Virus record (IMG/VR): IMGVR_UViG_3300048834_000169
Span: 1 to 64,000 of that record
DNA: 64,000 nucleotides
Reading direction: 5' to 3' (one strand)
Origin: a virus
The translations under genes and the position numbers were made by a program. The notes beneath the pieces are model-generated. The model did not search any database and was not told the DNA's origin. It saw only the letters and a program-made list of their open reading frames with translations. This document shows positions 41,569 through 50,717 of the stretch, piece by piece. Positions within the stretch are counted from its first letter, which is position 1; every line of letters begins with the position of its first letter.

Positions 41569-43581
41569 TTATACGCTAAGTGCCCACGCTCTAAATTTAA
41601 TCGTACAGGAAACGAACCCACTCGCATTGCCGGAGGTGTACTGTACCTGACCTGCGTTAGTAATAGTTAAATCAATACCTGAGAGGTCTCCGCTAGATGT
41701 TTCAGCAAGATCCCAAGAAGCACCTTTTTGGATGCCCCTGAGTTCTTTTACTTCATATGCGTCTGTGTCGGCGTCAAGGGTGATGGTCGCCAGGGCTTTA
41801 AATCCTCGCACTACGCCGTTAGCGAAAGCTAATCCGGTAACGTTAGCTGGAGATCCTTGGTTATTAGCCGCGCTAAAGCTAGTCTCTGCGATATCGCCTG
41901 CGCTAGCTCCGGCTGCTGCGATTTCAATAGATCCAGCTCCGTTAGTGATACTAATTCCAGCACCAGCGGTCAAGGTAGCAGCAGCGGGAGAAGCTCCAGT
42001 AGAGCCTATAAGAAGTTGGCCGTCAGTAAGGGCGGCAGCTTCTGACATTACGCCAGTGCCGTCGTTAATTAATACTCTGTGCGCGTTACCGCTAGCTAGT
42101 TTAGACCTAGCGATTGCAGCAGCGGCAGCTACTTGGGTATTTGTAATACCGCTATCAGCGACTTTTAATCCGTCAACTGATTTAGAGAGCGTAGCGCCGT
42201 CTAGCTCAAGAGCTAACTGCCCGCCCACTAAGTCCAGACCCTCGCCGTCGTGGTCGATGCTAAGAGGAGAGCCAGCTCCGCCAGCAATACCGTCGCCAGC
42301 TACTGAAGCGTTTAATTTGTCTTCGTTTACTGCGCCGTCCGTAATTTGAACGTCTGTAATACCGTTATCTGCTACTTTAAGGCCGCTAGCAGACTTAGAT
42401 AGCGTAGATCCGTCAAGTTCAAGAGCTAGTTGCGTAGCTGTGAACTGAAGGCCTTGACCATCGTGGTCTACGGAAATGTTAGATCCAGAGACAGTGATAC
42501 CGTCTCCGCCCACAAGAGATGAGCTGGAGTTAAAGAATACAAAGTCGATATCGCTTACGCCGATAGTAGCTACAGTACCAGACTGAACGTATACTTTACC
42601 GGTATTAGCTGTACCTTCTTGAACAGCTACCATTGCACCGTTAATTTCATCGATAGGGCTAAGGCTGTCAAAGTCTGTAGCCCTAACAGGAGCGCCAGAA
42701 GCTTGAACTACATATATACCGTTCTCAGTAGCATCGGCCTGATCTTTGATAAGAACGCGGTTGCCAGTAGCCAGTACTACGCCGTCTACGGTGTCGCCGT
42801 TTTCGAAGTCGGACGCTAAAGTCAGCGGGCCGGTAGTAGCTACGCGTGCTGCAGTTTTAGGCTTAAGTCCTTCAGCTACGGAGTCTACGTAAGCTTTGGT
42901 AGCAGCGTCGGTAGACAGCGTAGGGGCACCTAGTCCAGTAACTTTATTGCCGCCCATAGCTAGATCGCCTGACATGGTGTCGCCAGCTTTAGCTACTTTA
43001 TCGTCAAGTTGATCTTGGATGGCCGATGTGACGCCGCTGAGGTAGCTTAACTCAGTGCTAGTGGTAGCTGAGGCTGTAATAACGCCAGAGCCGTCTGACT
43101 CTAGCGCTCGGCTAGCGGTGACTGGGGCGAGTTTATCTAAATCAATATTAGCGCCAGCGTTAATTTCAGTATTAGTAACTGCTCCGGCTTTAATCTCTAA
43201 ACCGCCAAGCTCTGTTGCTAGGATATCGCCTAAAGTTCCGGTATCTACGGCAGCGGCTTCGTTAGAAGCATTTCCAACTAAGATATGCTCTTCGTTTAGT
43301 GCGAGATCTACTTTATCGTCTAATTGATCTTGGATTGCGCTAGTTACGCCGTTAAGGTACTGAAATTCAGTGTTAGATACTGACCCATCGGCTAACTTAG
43401 CTGCGTCGATGGCCGCGCCAGATTTAATGTCGGCGTTCTCGATGTTAGTTATAGTATTCTGATCGGCATCAATAGTCTTGTTAGTTACTGACTGCGCTGT
43501 AGACTCCTTTAACACTTCTACGCTGTTTACTGTGAGTGACGAGCCTTGTACTACTAGATTACCCTTAATTCTTTGTGACAT
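41569..43581 (-). CDS. Tail fibre protein A
   Basis: 670 residues. N-terminal phage adaptor module (QSVTNKTIDADQNTITNIEN) shared with the fibre at 44205, then repeated shaft segments: FQYLNGVTSAIQDQLDDK occurs twice in variants, and GDTMSGDLAMGGNKVTGLG and DAATKAYVDS are typical fibre repeats. A further internal duplication (HDGQGLQFTATQLALELDG / HDGEGLDLVGGQLALELDG). The small C-terminal beta domain ends CTIKFRAWALSV, as in the 156-residue protein at 47743. Receptor-binding or shaft component. Confidence 0.75.
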   Translation of the reverse strand: MSQRIKGNLVVQGSSLTVNSVEVLKESTAQSVTNKTIDADQNTITNIENADIKSGAAIDAAKLADGSVSNTEFQYLNGVTSAIQDQLDDKVDLALNEEHILVGNASNEAAAVDTGTLGDILATELGGLEIKAGAVTNTEINAGANIDLDKLAPVTASRALESDGSGVITASATTSTELSYLSGVTSAIQDQLDDKVAKAGDTMSGDLAMGGNKVTGLGAPTLSTDAATKAYVDSVAEGLKPKTAARVATTGPLTLASDFENGDTVDGVVLATGNRVLIKDQADATENGIYVVQASGAPVRATDFDSLSPIDEINGAMVAVQEGTANTGKVYVQSGTVATIGVSDIDFVFFNSSSSLVGGDGITVSGSNISVDHDGQGLQFTATQLALELDGSTLSKSASGLKVADNGITDVQITDGAVNEDKLNASVAGDGIAGGAGSPLSIDHDGEGLDLVGGQLALELDGATLSKSVDGLKVADSGITNTQVAAAAAIARSKLASGNAHRVLINDGTGVMSEAAALTDGQLLIGSTGASPAAATLTAGAGISITNGAGSIEIAAAGASAGDIAETSFSAANNQGSPANVTGLAFANGVVRGFKALATITLDADTDAYEVKELRGIQKGASWDLAETSSGDLSGIDLTITNAGQVQYTSGNASGFVSCTIKFRAWALSV

Positions 43582-43593
43582 TTTTTATACCCT

Positions 43594-43929
43594 TTATAAA
43601 ATTAAAACTAGTCCGGCAAATCGCGTGTCCGGCGTTTCTAAAACCTTAATCGATACGTCTCCAGATGAGTTTATCTGAAGCGCGTTAACTCCTACTAATT
43701 CATATACACCTGCGCCCATATCTTCATACACAAGAGCCGCGGGGTATAAGCCCTTTCCGTGCGTAGCTGCGGCAATAGTAATAGTATACTCGCCACCGCT
43801 AGCTGAGCCCCAAGAAGTAGTGGCATTAAAAGTAGAGGTATAACGTTCAGCCGGACCTCCGCCCCCACCGCCTCCGCCGGCCCCCACTAAATCAAAATTC
43901 CCTGTTATAGGGTTAAATTGGAGGCTCAA
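43594..43929 (-). CDS. Small fibre-associated protein
   Basis: 111 residues: MSLQFNPITGNFDLVG followed by a poly-Gly hinge (eight Gly) and a beta domain. The start is typical of small phage tail proteins (FNPxTGxFDL). Likely a fibre tip or linker between fibres A and C. Confidence 0.6.
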   Translation of the reverse strand: MSLQFNPITGNFDLVGAGGGGGGGGPAERYTSTFNATTSWGSASGGEYTITIAAATHGKGLYPAALVYEDMGAGVYELVGVNALQINSSGDVSIKVLETPDTRFAGLVLIL

Positions 43930-43930
43930 G

Positions 43931-44200
43931 TTATACTACCCTCTCGGCAGAGAGTAGGGTCTGCCTAGTTCCGTCAGTGTAAATAATGCGTAAAGTGTAC
44001 AGTACTGCGGCGTTTTCTGAAAATTCTAAATCTGTAGTATCGTTGGGCACTGTAGTAGTTAGTATAGTTTGGGTAATTTTGCGCCCGATCTTACCAACTA
44101 GAAAGCCGCTAGTCGTAATGGACTGGTCTTCGAGATTAACCGATCCCTGTAGTACTTGTGATCCTTCTACGTTAGCTAATCCTTTAGTAGTTTTTGCCAT
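43931..44200 (-). CDS. Small fibre-region protein
   Basis: 89 residues, beta-rich, with LANVEGSQVLQGSVNLEDQ near the start. No clear family. Lies between fibre genes with one-base to four-base gaps, so it is co-translated with them. Confidence 0.5.
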   Translation of the reverse strand: MAKTTKGLANVEGSQVLQGSVNLEDQSITTSGFLVGKIGRKITQTILTTTVPNDTTDLEFSENAAVLYTLRIIYTDGTRQTLLSAERVV

Positions 44201-44204
44201 ACAC

Positions 44205-47072
44205 TCAACCTATCCCGCCCCGTTTATTTATGCTGAAATGATTTTGTTGAGCGGAAGCGCTCAGCGGAACAGTCCCGCCTGAGTTTTGGTTAATGTAAAA
44301 CTCAATGTAGTCTCCTGCGTCCATTCTCATAGTTGTACCACCATTCAAACTAACAACTATTGATGTGCCAGTTACGCCGCCGAATCTTGCAAGAGTTTTC
44401 CTATCGGGGAATGTGACAGATCCATTTTTCCTAATTTCAAGTTCAGCGCGTTCGTTTACAGCCCAACCGTTTTCAGAGGCAAATGTGACAATTGCTCGAA
44501 TGTCATACAATCCAGAAATTGGAGCAGTAAATCTGTTAGTTGAAGTGTTCCATGTCCCATCATGAGTATTGTGCGCAAGAGTAGCGAATGGCAAAACCGT
44601 GTCTGTGTTGTTCGAGATGCTAGTTCCTAATGCATTTCCATAGCTCAAAGAAACAACTTCACTTGCAGCGATTTGTGCAGGCCCCGCAGACCTTTTTATA
44701 GATATTGCGCAATCAGCTCCTGAACCTCCAGTTGAAACTATTGTACTACTTCCAGAAGCTTGAGAGATCCTAACGTCTATTAAATCTCCGGCCACGCAAG
44801 GAACAATGAGAGTCCCTGAGTTAATAATACTAAACGATGAAGTAGTTGGATAACGCTGGGCATCTAAATAACCAAATTGAGTGCCGTTTTTGAAAACTCG
44901 AAGACTTGTTCCATTGTTTACTGCACCCGCTGTGACGTTCCCGAGTGTGACATATCCATTCACTTCATAATCTCCGGCAACTGGTGCCCGAAAATTCCAA
45001 GAAGCTCCGGTTGTAACCGCGCTGTGAGTGTCTTTAATCTTCACGTTGCAATCAACAACAAAGGTGTTAGCGGTAGTGAGTGTTGGCGTAGCAGTTGCGC
45101 CGCTGATTTGATATATGGCGGAAATATCTCTCGTGTCAGCGTCTTGTCCGAGAATTGCGGTTGCTCCCCAACCAGAGATAGGAACTCGGAAGTTTCCTCC
45201 GAAAATAGTGCCGTTAGCCCACGTTGTTCCTGGACTACCTGCCGTCAAAGACGATCCGCTACCAATTAAAAATACTTTATCGTTTGCAGATGCTTTTGCA
45301 ATAGTTCCGCTGAAGGGCGTCGCAGATGCGGCTAAATCGCCCACAACTGTGTTTTGACCGATTTTTGTGCTGTCTGCTGTAGTACCTGCTGGAAGTGAAA
45401 TTGAAACAGCCGTTCCAGAGTGCGTTCCGCCAGTCACGGTAAAGTGAACAACCAAGTCCGCCCCATCTCTCCAGTAATACGCCGTAAGAGCGGAAACTGT
45501 TCCAAGACCCTCAAATGTTGGAGAATAAGAAGTTGGTCCCGTTATTACTGCGCCATTTACGACCTTACTTGGACCTACCTGGAAGTTATCGAACTTCACG
45601 GTGTATCCAGTGTCCGCTGTCACTTGATGAATCAAAAGCCTGTAGCTTGTTGAGTTCGATGCTGCTTGAAATTCAAATCTAAGTTCTGCGGAGCCAATAA
45701 CCCGCTGGATGCTATAATTACTGGGCTGAATGAGCAGCGCATTAGTCACATCGTAGATCCAGATAGCCAAGTCACCATTATCAAAGCTAGAGGGCGTATT
45801 TATTTCCATGTACACTGTGCCGGTAAGAACTTGAGCCTTCAAAGCTGAATCTACCGTAAAGTCTGTACTTACACCGTTTCCGAGAGCTCCTGGCGTATAC
45901 AAAAAGCTAGCTGCGCCAACTAATGGTGAACTAGTAGATCTAGTCCAAGTGGCTGTAGGCGAGCCGCCAGTGCCGTCTACAGGGATAGCAGAGCCGTCTG
46001 CATAAGTAGTCCACCCAGTAGTTGAACTTTCCGCGTCGGGGTTCTGGATATAGTTTATGCCGCCGCCGCTGCCCGCGCCTACTTTAGACTCAGTCCCATC
46101 ATCATTCTGCTGGTACAAGAATCCGTCTGATTTAGCATACAGATTGAGATACCCAGAAGCTGGCGTAGCTGGAGTAGCTAATTCAGGCAATCTTAGCGGC
46201 GATCCTTCTACAGAAACTACTCCAGTCCCGTTAGGATCTAGTAATATGTTGCCGTTAGTGTCCGTCGAGCTAAGAGTATTGCCGTCCAGGCGAAGATTGT
46301 CTACGTTTAAAAGTCCAGTTACGGTGGTAGGTGCCTGAAGATCGACGATCCCAGTACCATCTGGCAAAAGGGTAATATTCCCATTTGTATCTGTAGATGC
46401 AATTGTATTACCGTCAAAAGACAGATTGTCTACGGCAAGGGAGCCGCTAACTTCTACTGGCCCAGTAGCTGCGATAGCGCCGCCACCCGAAACAGTTAGA
46501 TTTATGTTATTACCTGCAGCCGCAGATAAGTCTAATGACGAGGTAGGCGATGATACTGTATTAGCGTCAATACGCACATCGTCCACGTCTAGCTGCGTAA
46601 TTCCGGAAACTTCGTCAGTATCGCTGACTACAATTCCAGAAGCTTGGATTACGTCTCCACCTGTGCCATCGAATCTTGGTAAAGTATTATCTACTGATAC
46701 CGCTGGCCCTTCGACTTTATCATCTAATTGACCTTGAATAGGAGCGCTAACGCCGTCTAAGTACTGATACTCTGCGTTAGATACAGAACCGTCTGCGATC
46801 TTAGTAGCGTCAATGGCCGCGCCGGCTTTGATATTAGCATCTGCTACGTTTAAAAGCGTATTGGCGTCGGCGTCGATGGTACTAGACTCTATGTTTTTAT
46901 TGTTAAGGTCCTGAGCTTTGTCTTCAGAAACTAGAGAATCAGTGGTAGAAGCTCCGCGAATCTTAGCTTTGTCAGTGGCGCTATCGTACGCTATTTCGCC
47001 TTGCACAGTGAGTGTAGGACTAGCTACGGGAATCAGTACTGCGGACTTTTTTATTTTGAATGGGGTATCCAT
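44205..47072 (-). CDS. Large tail fibre with C1q-like C-terminal domains
   Basis: 955 residues. N-terminal phage module (STIDADANTLLNVADANI, YQYLDGVSAPIQGQLDDK) paralogous to the fibre at 41569; shaft repeats LRLDGNTLSSTDTNGNILL; then from about residue 340 several jelly-roll-like domains. The last reads FTAPISGLYDIRAIVTF and GDYIEFYINQNSGGTVPLSA, like C1q/TNF-type trimeric tips. The DNA for about residues 430-955 has nearly no CTAG, unlike the N-terminal part, so the receptor-binding half was probably swapped in. Likely the host-range determinant. Confidence 0.75.
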   Translation of the reverse strand: MDTPFKIKKSAVLIPVASPTLTVQGEIAYDSATDKAKIRGASTTDSLVSEDKAQDLNNKNIESSTIDADANTLLNVADANIKAGAAIDATKIADGSVSNAEYQYLDGVSAPIQGQLDDKVEGPAVSVDNTLPRFDGTGGDVIQASGIVVSDTDEVSGITQLDVDDVRIDANTVSSPTSSLDLSAAAGNNINLTVSGGGAIAATGPVEVSGSLAVDNLSFDGNTIASTDTNGNITLLPDGTGIVDLQAPTTVTGLLNVDNLRLDGNTLSSTDTNGNILLDPNGTGVVSVEGSPLRLPELATPATPASGYLNLYAKSDGFLYQQNDDGTESKVGAGSGGGINYIQNPDAESSTTGWTTYADGSAIPVDGTGGSPTATWTRSTSSPLVGAASFLYTPGALGNGVSTDFTVDSALKAQVLTGTVYMEINTPSSFDNGDLAIWIYDVTNALLIQPSNYSIQRVIGSAELRFEFQAASNSTSYRLLIHQVTADTGYTVKFDNFQVGPSKVVNGAVITGPTSYSPTFEGLGTVSALTAYYWRDGADLVVHFTVTGGTHSGTAVSISLPAGTTADSTKIGQNTVVGDLAASATPFSGTIAKASANDKVFLIGSGSSLTAGSPGTTWANGTIFGGNFRVPISGWGATAILGQDADTRDISAIYQISGATATPTLTTANTFVVDCNVKIKDTHSAVTTGASWNFRAPVAGDYEVNGYVTLGNVTAGAVNNGTSLRVFKNGTQFGYLDAQRYPTTSSFSIINSGTLIVPCVAGDLIDVRISQASGSSTIVSTGGSGADCAISIKRSAGPAQIAASEVVSLSYGNALGTSISNNTDTVLPFATLAHNTHDGTWNTSTNRFTAPISGLYDIRAIVTFASENGWAVNERAELEIRKNGSVTFPDRKTLARFGGVTGTSIVVSLNGGTTMRMDAGDYIEFYINQNSGGTVPLSASAQQNHFSINKRGGIG

Positions 47073-47074
47073 AA

Positions 47075-47737
47075 TTATGTGTTTCCTTCATTTTCCGGAA
47101 ATTGTTGTTTATGTTTTGAGATAAATACTACTCTATCTTTTTTGTTATTTGAGGCGGACTTATCATTCATACAGCGCCCTAGTGTTCTTAAACTTATACC
47201 ATATGCTCTTGCTGCGCTGCTTAGTCCGAGAAAAGAAGTTTTGTTTCCATTTTTCTCAAACGTAAAGACAAATTTCTTTTTTTCGGACATTTTTTTGACC
47301 TGTTCTTCTGGCATTTTCTTACCTAAACAAGCTGCTCGACATGCCGCAATTCTTTTAGCCACCATGGCCGGAGTGTGCAGGTGGGCAGGCTTTTTACCTT
47401 TTTTACTTTGCGATAATTTTTTTCTGCTTTCTTCATTAAATTGAACACTACCGTCCCCGCCCGAGGTCATATTGTACCCAAATTCTTGTAAATTACTTCT
47501 ATACTTTGCTATGTAATATTTTTCTAGTTCCTGTAGTAAGCTATGGTCATTTGAGTACATATTAAATAAGATTACGACTTTAAAATTGTCTATACCATAC
47601 TTCGCAGCTGCACGCTTTAGCGCTACGTTTGTTGTGGCCGTAGCCCAGCATTTTCCGTATCTATACTTAAAGCACTTATAAGTCTTACCTATATAACACT
47701 TATTATTAACTGTATTTAGTATTTGATATATTTGCAT
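47075..47737 (-). CDS. Free-standing GIY-YIG homing endonuclease (fibre region)
   Basis: 220 residues. GIY-YIG core: IYQI (3-6) and CYIGKT (14-19), catalytic-Glu helix LLQELEKYYI (about 67-76), GYNMTSGG at domain end. C-terminal NUMOD/IENR-type DNA-binding repeats (SRKKLSQSKKGKKPA and FLGLSSAARAYGISLRTLG). It sits between two intact fibre-type genes with gaps of 2 and 5 bases, so it is intergenic, not intronic. Probably mobile within the fibre cluster. Confidence 0.8.
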   Translation of the reverse strand: MQIYQILNTVNNKCYIGKTYKCFKYRYGKCWATATTNVALKRAAAKYGIDNFKVVILFNMYSNDHSLLQELEKYYIAKYRSNLQEFGYNMTSGGDGSVQFNEESRKKLSQSKKGKKPAHLHTPAMVAKRIAACRAACLGKKMPEEQVKKMSEKKKFVFTFEKNGNKTSFLGLSSAARAYGISLRTLGRCMNDKSASNNKKDRVVFISKHKQQFPENEGNT

Positions 47738-47742
47738 AATTG

Positions 47743-48213
47743 TTATTTAGGTAACGCTCTCACTCGAAAGCGCATTTTGCCTGAGATGTAAGTTCCCGAC
47801 ATAGCCGAAGCTGTGTACTGAAGCTGGTTTACGTTCATTGCGAACGTGACTAGGGTCTCGCCCACTTTACTGCCGACTTGAGCTATAGACCACTCGCCTG
47901 CAGCATCATTATAGTTAAAATAAAGGGTTCCAGACTCTACGAGTTCTAGTGGAGAGTCGGATATGCGCTGGATATAGTATTCGGCGGTGGCGGCCTGAAT
48001 TAGGCTAGAGTCGAGAATAAAGTCCGTGACGTCGTTTGTCCCGCTAGCCGCAATGTTTACTAAAATTTCGGGAGGTATGTCCCCCACTACCACTACGTTG
48101 GCTAGCTCTTCGCCTAAAGCCACTAAATAGTCTGTAGTATTAACACCCCACAACTCATCGTTAGGACTGGGTACCTGATAAGTTATGCCGGCTACTGTTA
48201 CTGAAACTGCCAT
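47743..48213 (-). CDS. Small tail/fibre protein
   Basis: 156 residues. N-half VTVAGITYQVPSPNDELWG resembles short phage tail proteins; the C-half ends YISGKMRFRVRALPK, similar to the C-terminus of the fibre at 41569. AGAGGT precedes ATG. The 113 bases before it (48214-48326) hold an imperfect GC-rich hairpin at 48258-48281 and no ORF. Confidence 0.55.
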   Translation of the reverse strand: MAVSVTVAGITYQVPSPNDELWGVNTTDYLVALGEELANVVVVGDIPPEILVNIAASGTNDVTDFILDSSLIQAATAEYYIQRISDSPLELVESGTLYFNYNDAAGEWSIAQVGSKVGETLVTFAMNVNQLQYTASAMSGTYISGKMRFRVRALPK

Positions 48214-48326
48214 TAAAAGACCTCTTTTAAGATTATATCCCTAGCTAATAAGATTTGTTATGCGCGGTTAAGTGCGCGTAAGTAGACTAAATTTAAGGTA
48301 TAATAGCCGACTAAATAAACGGGGCT

Positions 48327-48917
48327 TTAGGGCATGAACTGGCGAGGCTTACATCCAGGTCGATTCATTTCTGCCCTTACGATATAATCTACATGTGCCC
48401 AGCCTTCGGTTTTACTGGGATGCTCTTGCCACATGCCTAATCTAGCTAATACTTCTTGAGCAGAGTCGGATTGCAGGATAGAGTCTAGACTACCGTCTTT
48501 ATCTGCAAAATCGATAGCTAGCCCTCTTAGGTGGCCGGATCTCTTAGCCGCGCCGGATATAGTTGCATTTACGGCAGATGGGCGAAATCCGGAAGACACC
48601 TTAGGCTTTGGTAAGTCTAATTCTCGAAATAAGGCGTTTACTTTATCTACTAAGCCCATGGCGGCTGAGCGTATCTCATACGTAAGTTCTGGGTTAGTAG
48701 CACGTTCTGGGTACTTGCCTGAGGACGTAATCCAATCGTCTAATGTTATTGCCGGCTCAGCTACGGCCACGTCTTCTTGCACTAGACGCTCTATAGGCTC
48801 GATTACGGGACTTTCTTTTACGGGGACGGAGGTAGGCCGGGGCAGGTCTTTTGTGCTTAATGATGCGCCTTTAAACACGTTTAATAGCAGTTTAAGTATG
48901 CCTATAAGCAAGTCCAT
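48327..48917 (-). CDS. Peptidase M15-type endolysin with signal anchor
   Basis: 196 residues. A hydrophobic N-terminus (about 2-15) works as signal or signal-arrest anchor, then a Pro-rich linker (about 25-55) and an M15A-type D,D-/L,D-peptidase domain: SSGFRP (108-113), SGHLRGLAIDFAD (127-139, His129 and Asp136 zinc ligands) and GWAHVD (172-177, His175). It cleaves peptidoglycan cross-links at lysis. It stands next to the fibre genes, away from the holin candidates. Confidence 0.85.
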   Translation of the reverse strand: MDLLIGILKLLLNVFKGASLSTKDLPRPTSVPVKESPVIEPIERLVQEDVAVAEPAITLDDWITSSGKYPERATNPELTYEIRSAAMGLVDKVNALFRELDLPKPKVSSGFRPSAVNATISGAAKRSGHLRGLAIDFADKDGSLDSILQSDSAQEVLARLGMWQEHPSKTEGWAHVDYIVRAEMNRPGCKPRQFMP

Positions 48918-48955
48918 TAGTACCTCGTCGTCTGGAATTGACGCTGATTCGTCTA

Positions 48956-50581
48956 CTAATATTTGTTGCCGCTGTAAACTAATTTAATCTTTCCGCAGTC
49001 ATAGACGCGCTTAAAACCATCTTTTGTGGCGTGCTCCAGTTCGGTCATTCCGGCCGGGGTGTTCACTAGGCGCTTTTGACGAGATTGCTTGGAGACTACT
49101 GAACCATCCTGGCTGGACACATAAAAATAGTCTGGGGCTAATACGTTTACCACTTCCCAGCCGGCTTTAACGTAAGATTGGCCGTCAGACAGTGTTTTGT
49201 GGACCCATGTATAGATAGCTGTGTTAAAGTGCTTAGTGGCTATTTTAGAGAATTTAGATAGTGCCCCGGCCACCGATATGTCATCCTTAAAACACAGTCG
49301 AGACAGCACGATCTCGTTTGAATTTCTATGATGACTAGAGAATGTGGCTAAACCGACTAGTTCGTTATTGTAAAAAGCTCCTAAAGATAGCTTAGAGTGT
49401 TGCGGCGCCCCTTGTATGTGATTTGCTTCGCAGAAATCTCTAGCTGTGGTCCAGTCTACTGGCCTAAACTCACACTTACGCGCTCCAATAGTAGTACTGA
49501 GGCCTAGTTTAGGTTTTAGGAAGTTTAGGACTTGCTTGCGTCGATTTAGCCATTCGTGCTTCCATATGACCATCTTACCGCGTAACTGGGGGTCTTTTAG
49601 GTCCAGTTTGTAGTCACTTATGGCCACAGACTTTAAGACATTTATTCCACTAACGCCCAGAGCCGATGCCATGTCTTGCTCAAGGTCCGGCATTCTTTTC
49701 CATACGTATCCCTTATAGGGTTTACCTGAATCGATAGACTTTTTAATAGGCGTATTTTGATACCCAGCAGCAGTGGCTTCTATGCCAGCGTCGAACACTA
49801 AAGTAGTTTTATCAGAATCTACTGGAACTGCTACAAGAGACTTTTTAATAGCGTCCCTCAATTTTTTCTTGTATTCGGGATCTTTTTTGAATTTTGCAGA
49901 TATGGTTGCAGATATACGAGCATTCTTAGCATCAAGTCTAGTTCTTTTCTCCTCTTGAGTAAGTCTGGTATATTTTACATACTTAGAGCTATATGCATTA
50001 TTGCATTCTCTGCATCTTGGATTTAATTTAGGCTGCTCTAGCACTACGCCCCTTCGTTTTCGTATTTCAGAGAAATTGGATGTTGGTAGAAGTCTTTTAC
50101 ACAGGCCACACTTTTTATGAGGCCTCCCTTCTACCATTTCTATGCGAAACGCGTTCCAAGCTGGCTTACCGGTAGGTCTCTTATTAGCTGCAGATATCTT
50201 ATCCCTTACTTCTTGAGTGAATATGACTCTTTCTGGGGTCTGAAGAACAGAGTTATACCCATTAGGAAGAAGCGCAGAGTAGTAGTTAATAAAGTACTCC
50301 TCTAGCCAATTTAGATCGATTTGGGTTTTAGCTGAAGCTAGTATACTCGTTTCAAATCCGTCCCAGGAATACTTCTTCAGAGCCCTGTAAAAAGCTTTAC
50401 AAGATGCATAGCTGCTAATGCCGTTACTTTCGTTTTTGAACCTTCTAGCCGGGTCTTGTCTAGTTTGTCCTACATATGCCTTGCCGTTATGCTTATTAAT
50501 ATGAACATAAACTATGCCGTAAGGAAGTTTATCATAATTATCTAAAGTCATGTATATAAACATATCACACTTAGTACACAT
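48956..50581 (-). CDS. Composite GIY-YIG endonuclease downstream of the capsid gene
   Basis: About 541 residues. Neither ATG 50581 nor ATG 50551 (MTLDNYDKLPYG) has a clear ribosome binding site, so the start is uncertain. Domains: GIY-YIG core (GIVYVH, AYVGQT, LNWLEEYFI) in the first 110 residues; a zinc finger CGLC...CREC with linker (about 155-200); a basic helical region; and a C-terminal domain (about 370-510) with CEANHIQG, LGAFYNNELVG and LSRLCFKDD, seen C-terminal in other phage homing enzymes such as EDxHD types. It lies behind the capsid terminator with its own promoter candidate. Confidence 0.7.
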   Translation of the reverse strand: MCTKCDMFIYMTLDNYDKLPYGIVYVHINKHNGKAYVGQTRQDPARRFKNESNGISSYASCKAFYRALKKYSWDGFETSILASAKTQIDLNWLEEYFINYYSALLPNGYNSVLQTPERVIFTQEVRDKISAANKRPTGKPAWNAFRIEMVEGRPHKKCGLCKRLLPTSNFSEIRKRRGVVLEQPKLNPRCRECNNAYSSKYVKYTRLTQEEKRTRLDAKNARISATISAKFKKDPEYKKKLRDAIKKSLVAVPVDSDKTTLVFDAGIEATAAGYQNTPIKKSIDSGKPYKGYVWKRMPDLEQDMASALGVSGINVLKSVAISDYKLDLKDPQLRGKMVIWKHEWLNRRKQVLNFLKPKLGLSTTIGARKCEFRPVDWTTARDFCEANHIQGAPQHSKLSLGAFYNNELVGLATFSSHHRNSNEIVLSRLCFKDDISVAGALSKFSKIATKHFNTAIYTWVHKTLSDGQSYVKAGWEVVNVLAPDYFYVSSQDGSVVSKQSRQKRLVNTPAGMTELEHATKDGFKRVYDCGKIKLVYSGNKY

Positions 50582-50605
50582 AGTCAACTAAATAAGTTTG
50601 ATTCT

Positions 50606-50632
50606 ATAATACTAGTGCGCTTATTCTGACAA
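50606..50632 (-). promoter_or_regulatory. Candidate promoter for the composite homing endonuclease
   Basis: On the minus strand TTGTCA (50627-50632) and TATTAT (50606-50611) with a 15-base spacer, between the capsid terminator and the endonuclease start. It would uncouple the homing gene from the very strong capsid transcript. The short spacer makes it tentative. Confidence 0.35.
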
Positions 50633-50657
50633 ACTACTCTTAGTTATTTTAGGCAAT

Positions 50658-50690
50658 AAAAAACCCCCGGCCTATTTCTAGGTCCGAGGG
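50658..50690 (-). terminator. Rho-independent terminator after the capsid gene
   Basis: On the minus strand a stem of CCCTCGG (with CCTA continuing) pairs with TAGG/CCGGGGG around a GAAA loop, followed by TTTTTT (50658-50663). It lies 28 bases after the capsid stop codon and is the clearest terminator in the window, isolating the capsid transcript from downstream genes. Confidence 0.85.
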
Positions 50691-50717
50691 TTAGTATCGC
50701 TAATTACTTAAAATTAT

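Noticed and set aside
41732-42349. Long + strand ORF antisense to the fibre gene
   Set aside because: It mirrors the codon pattern of the minus-strand fibre, has no ribosome binding site and encodes low-complexity Ala/Pro/Ser sequence.
47075-47737. Intron within the fibre gene hosting the GIY-YIG gene
   Set aside because: Both neighbouring genes have complete, plausible ends and no P1-type pairing was found at the borders.
48258-48281. GC-rich imperfect hairpin as terminator after the endolysin gene
   Set aside because: One mismatch in the stem and no U-tract; at best a weak RNA structure.
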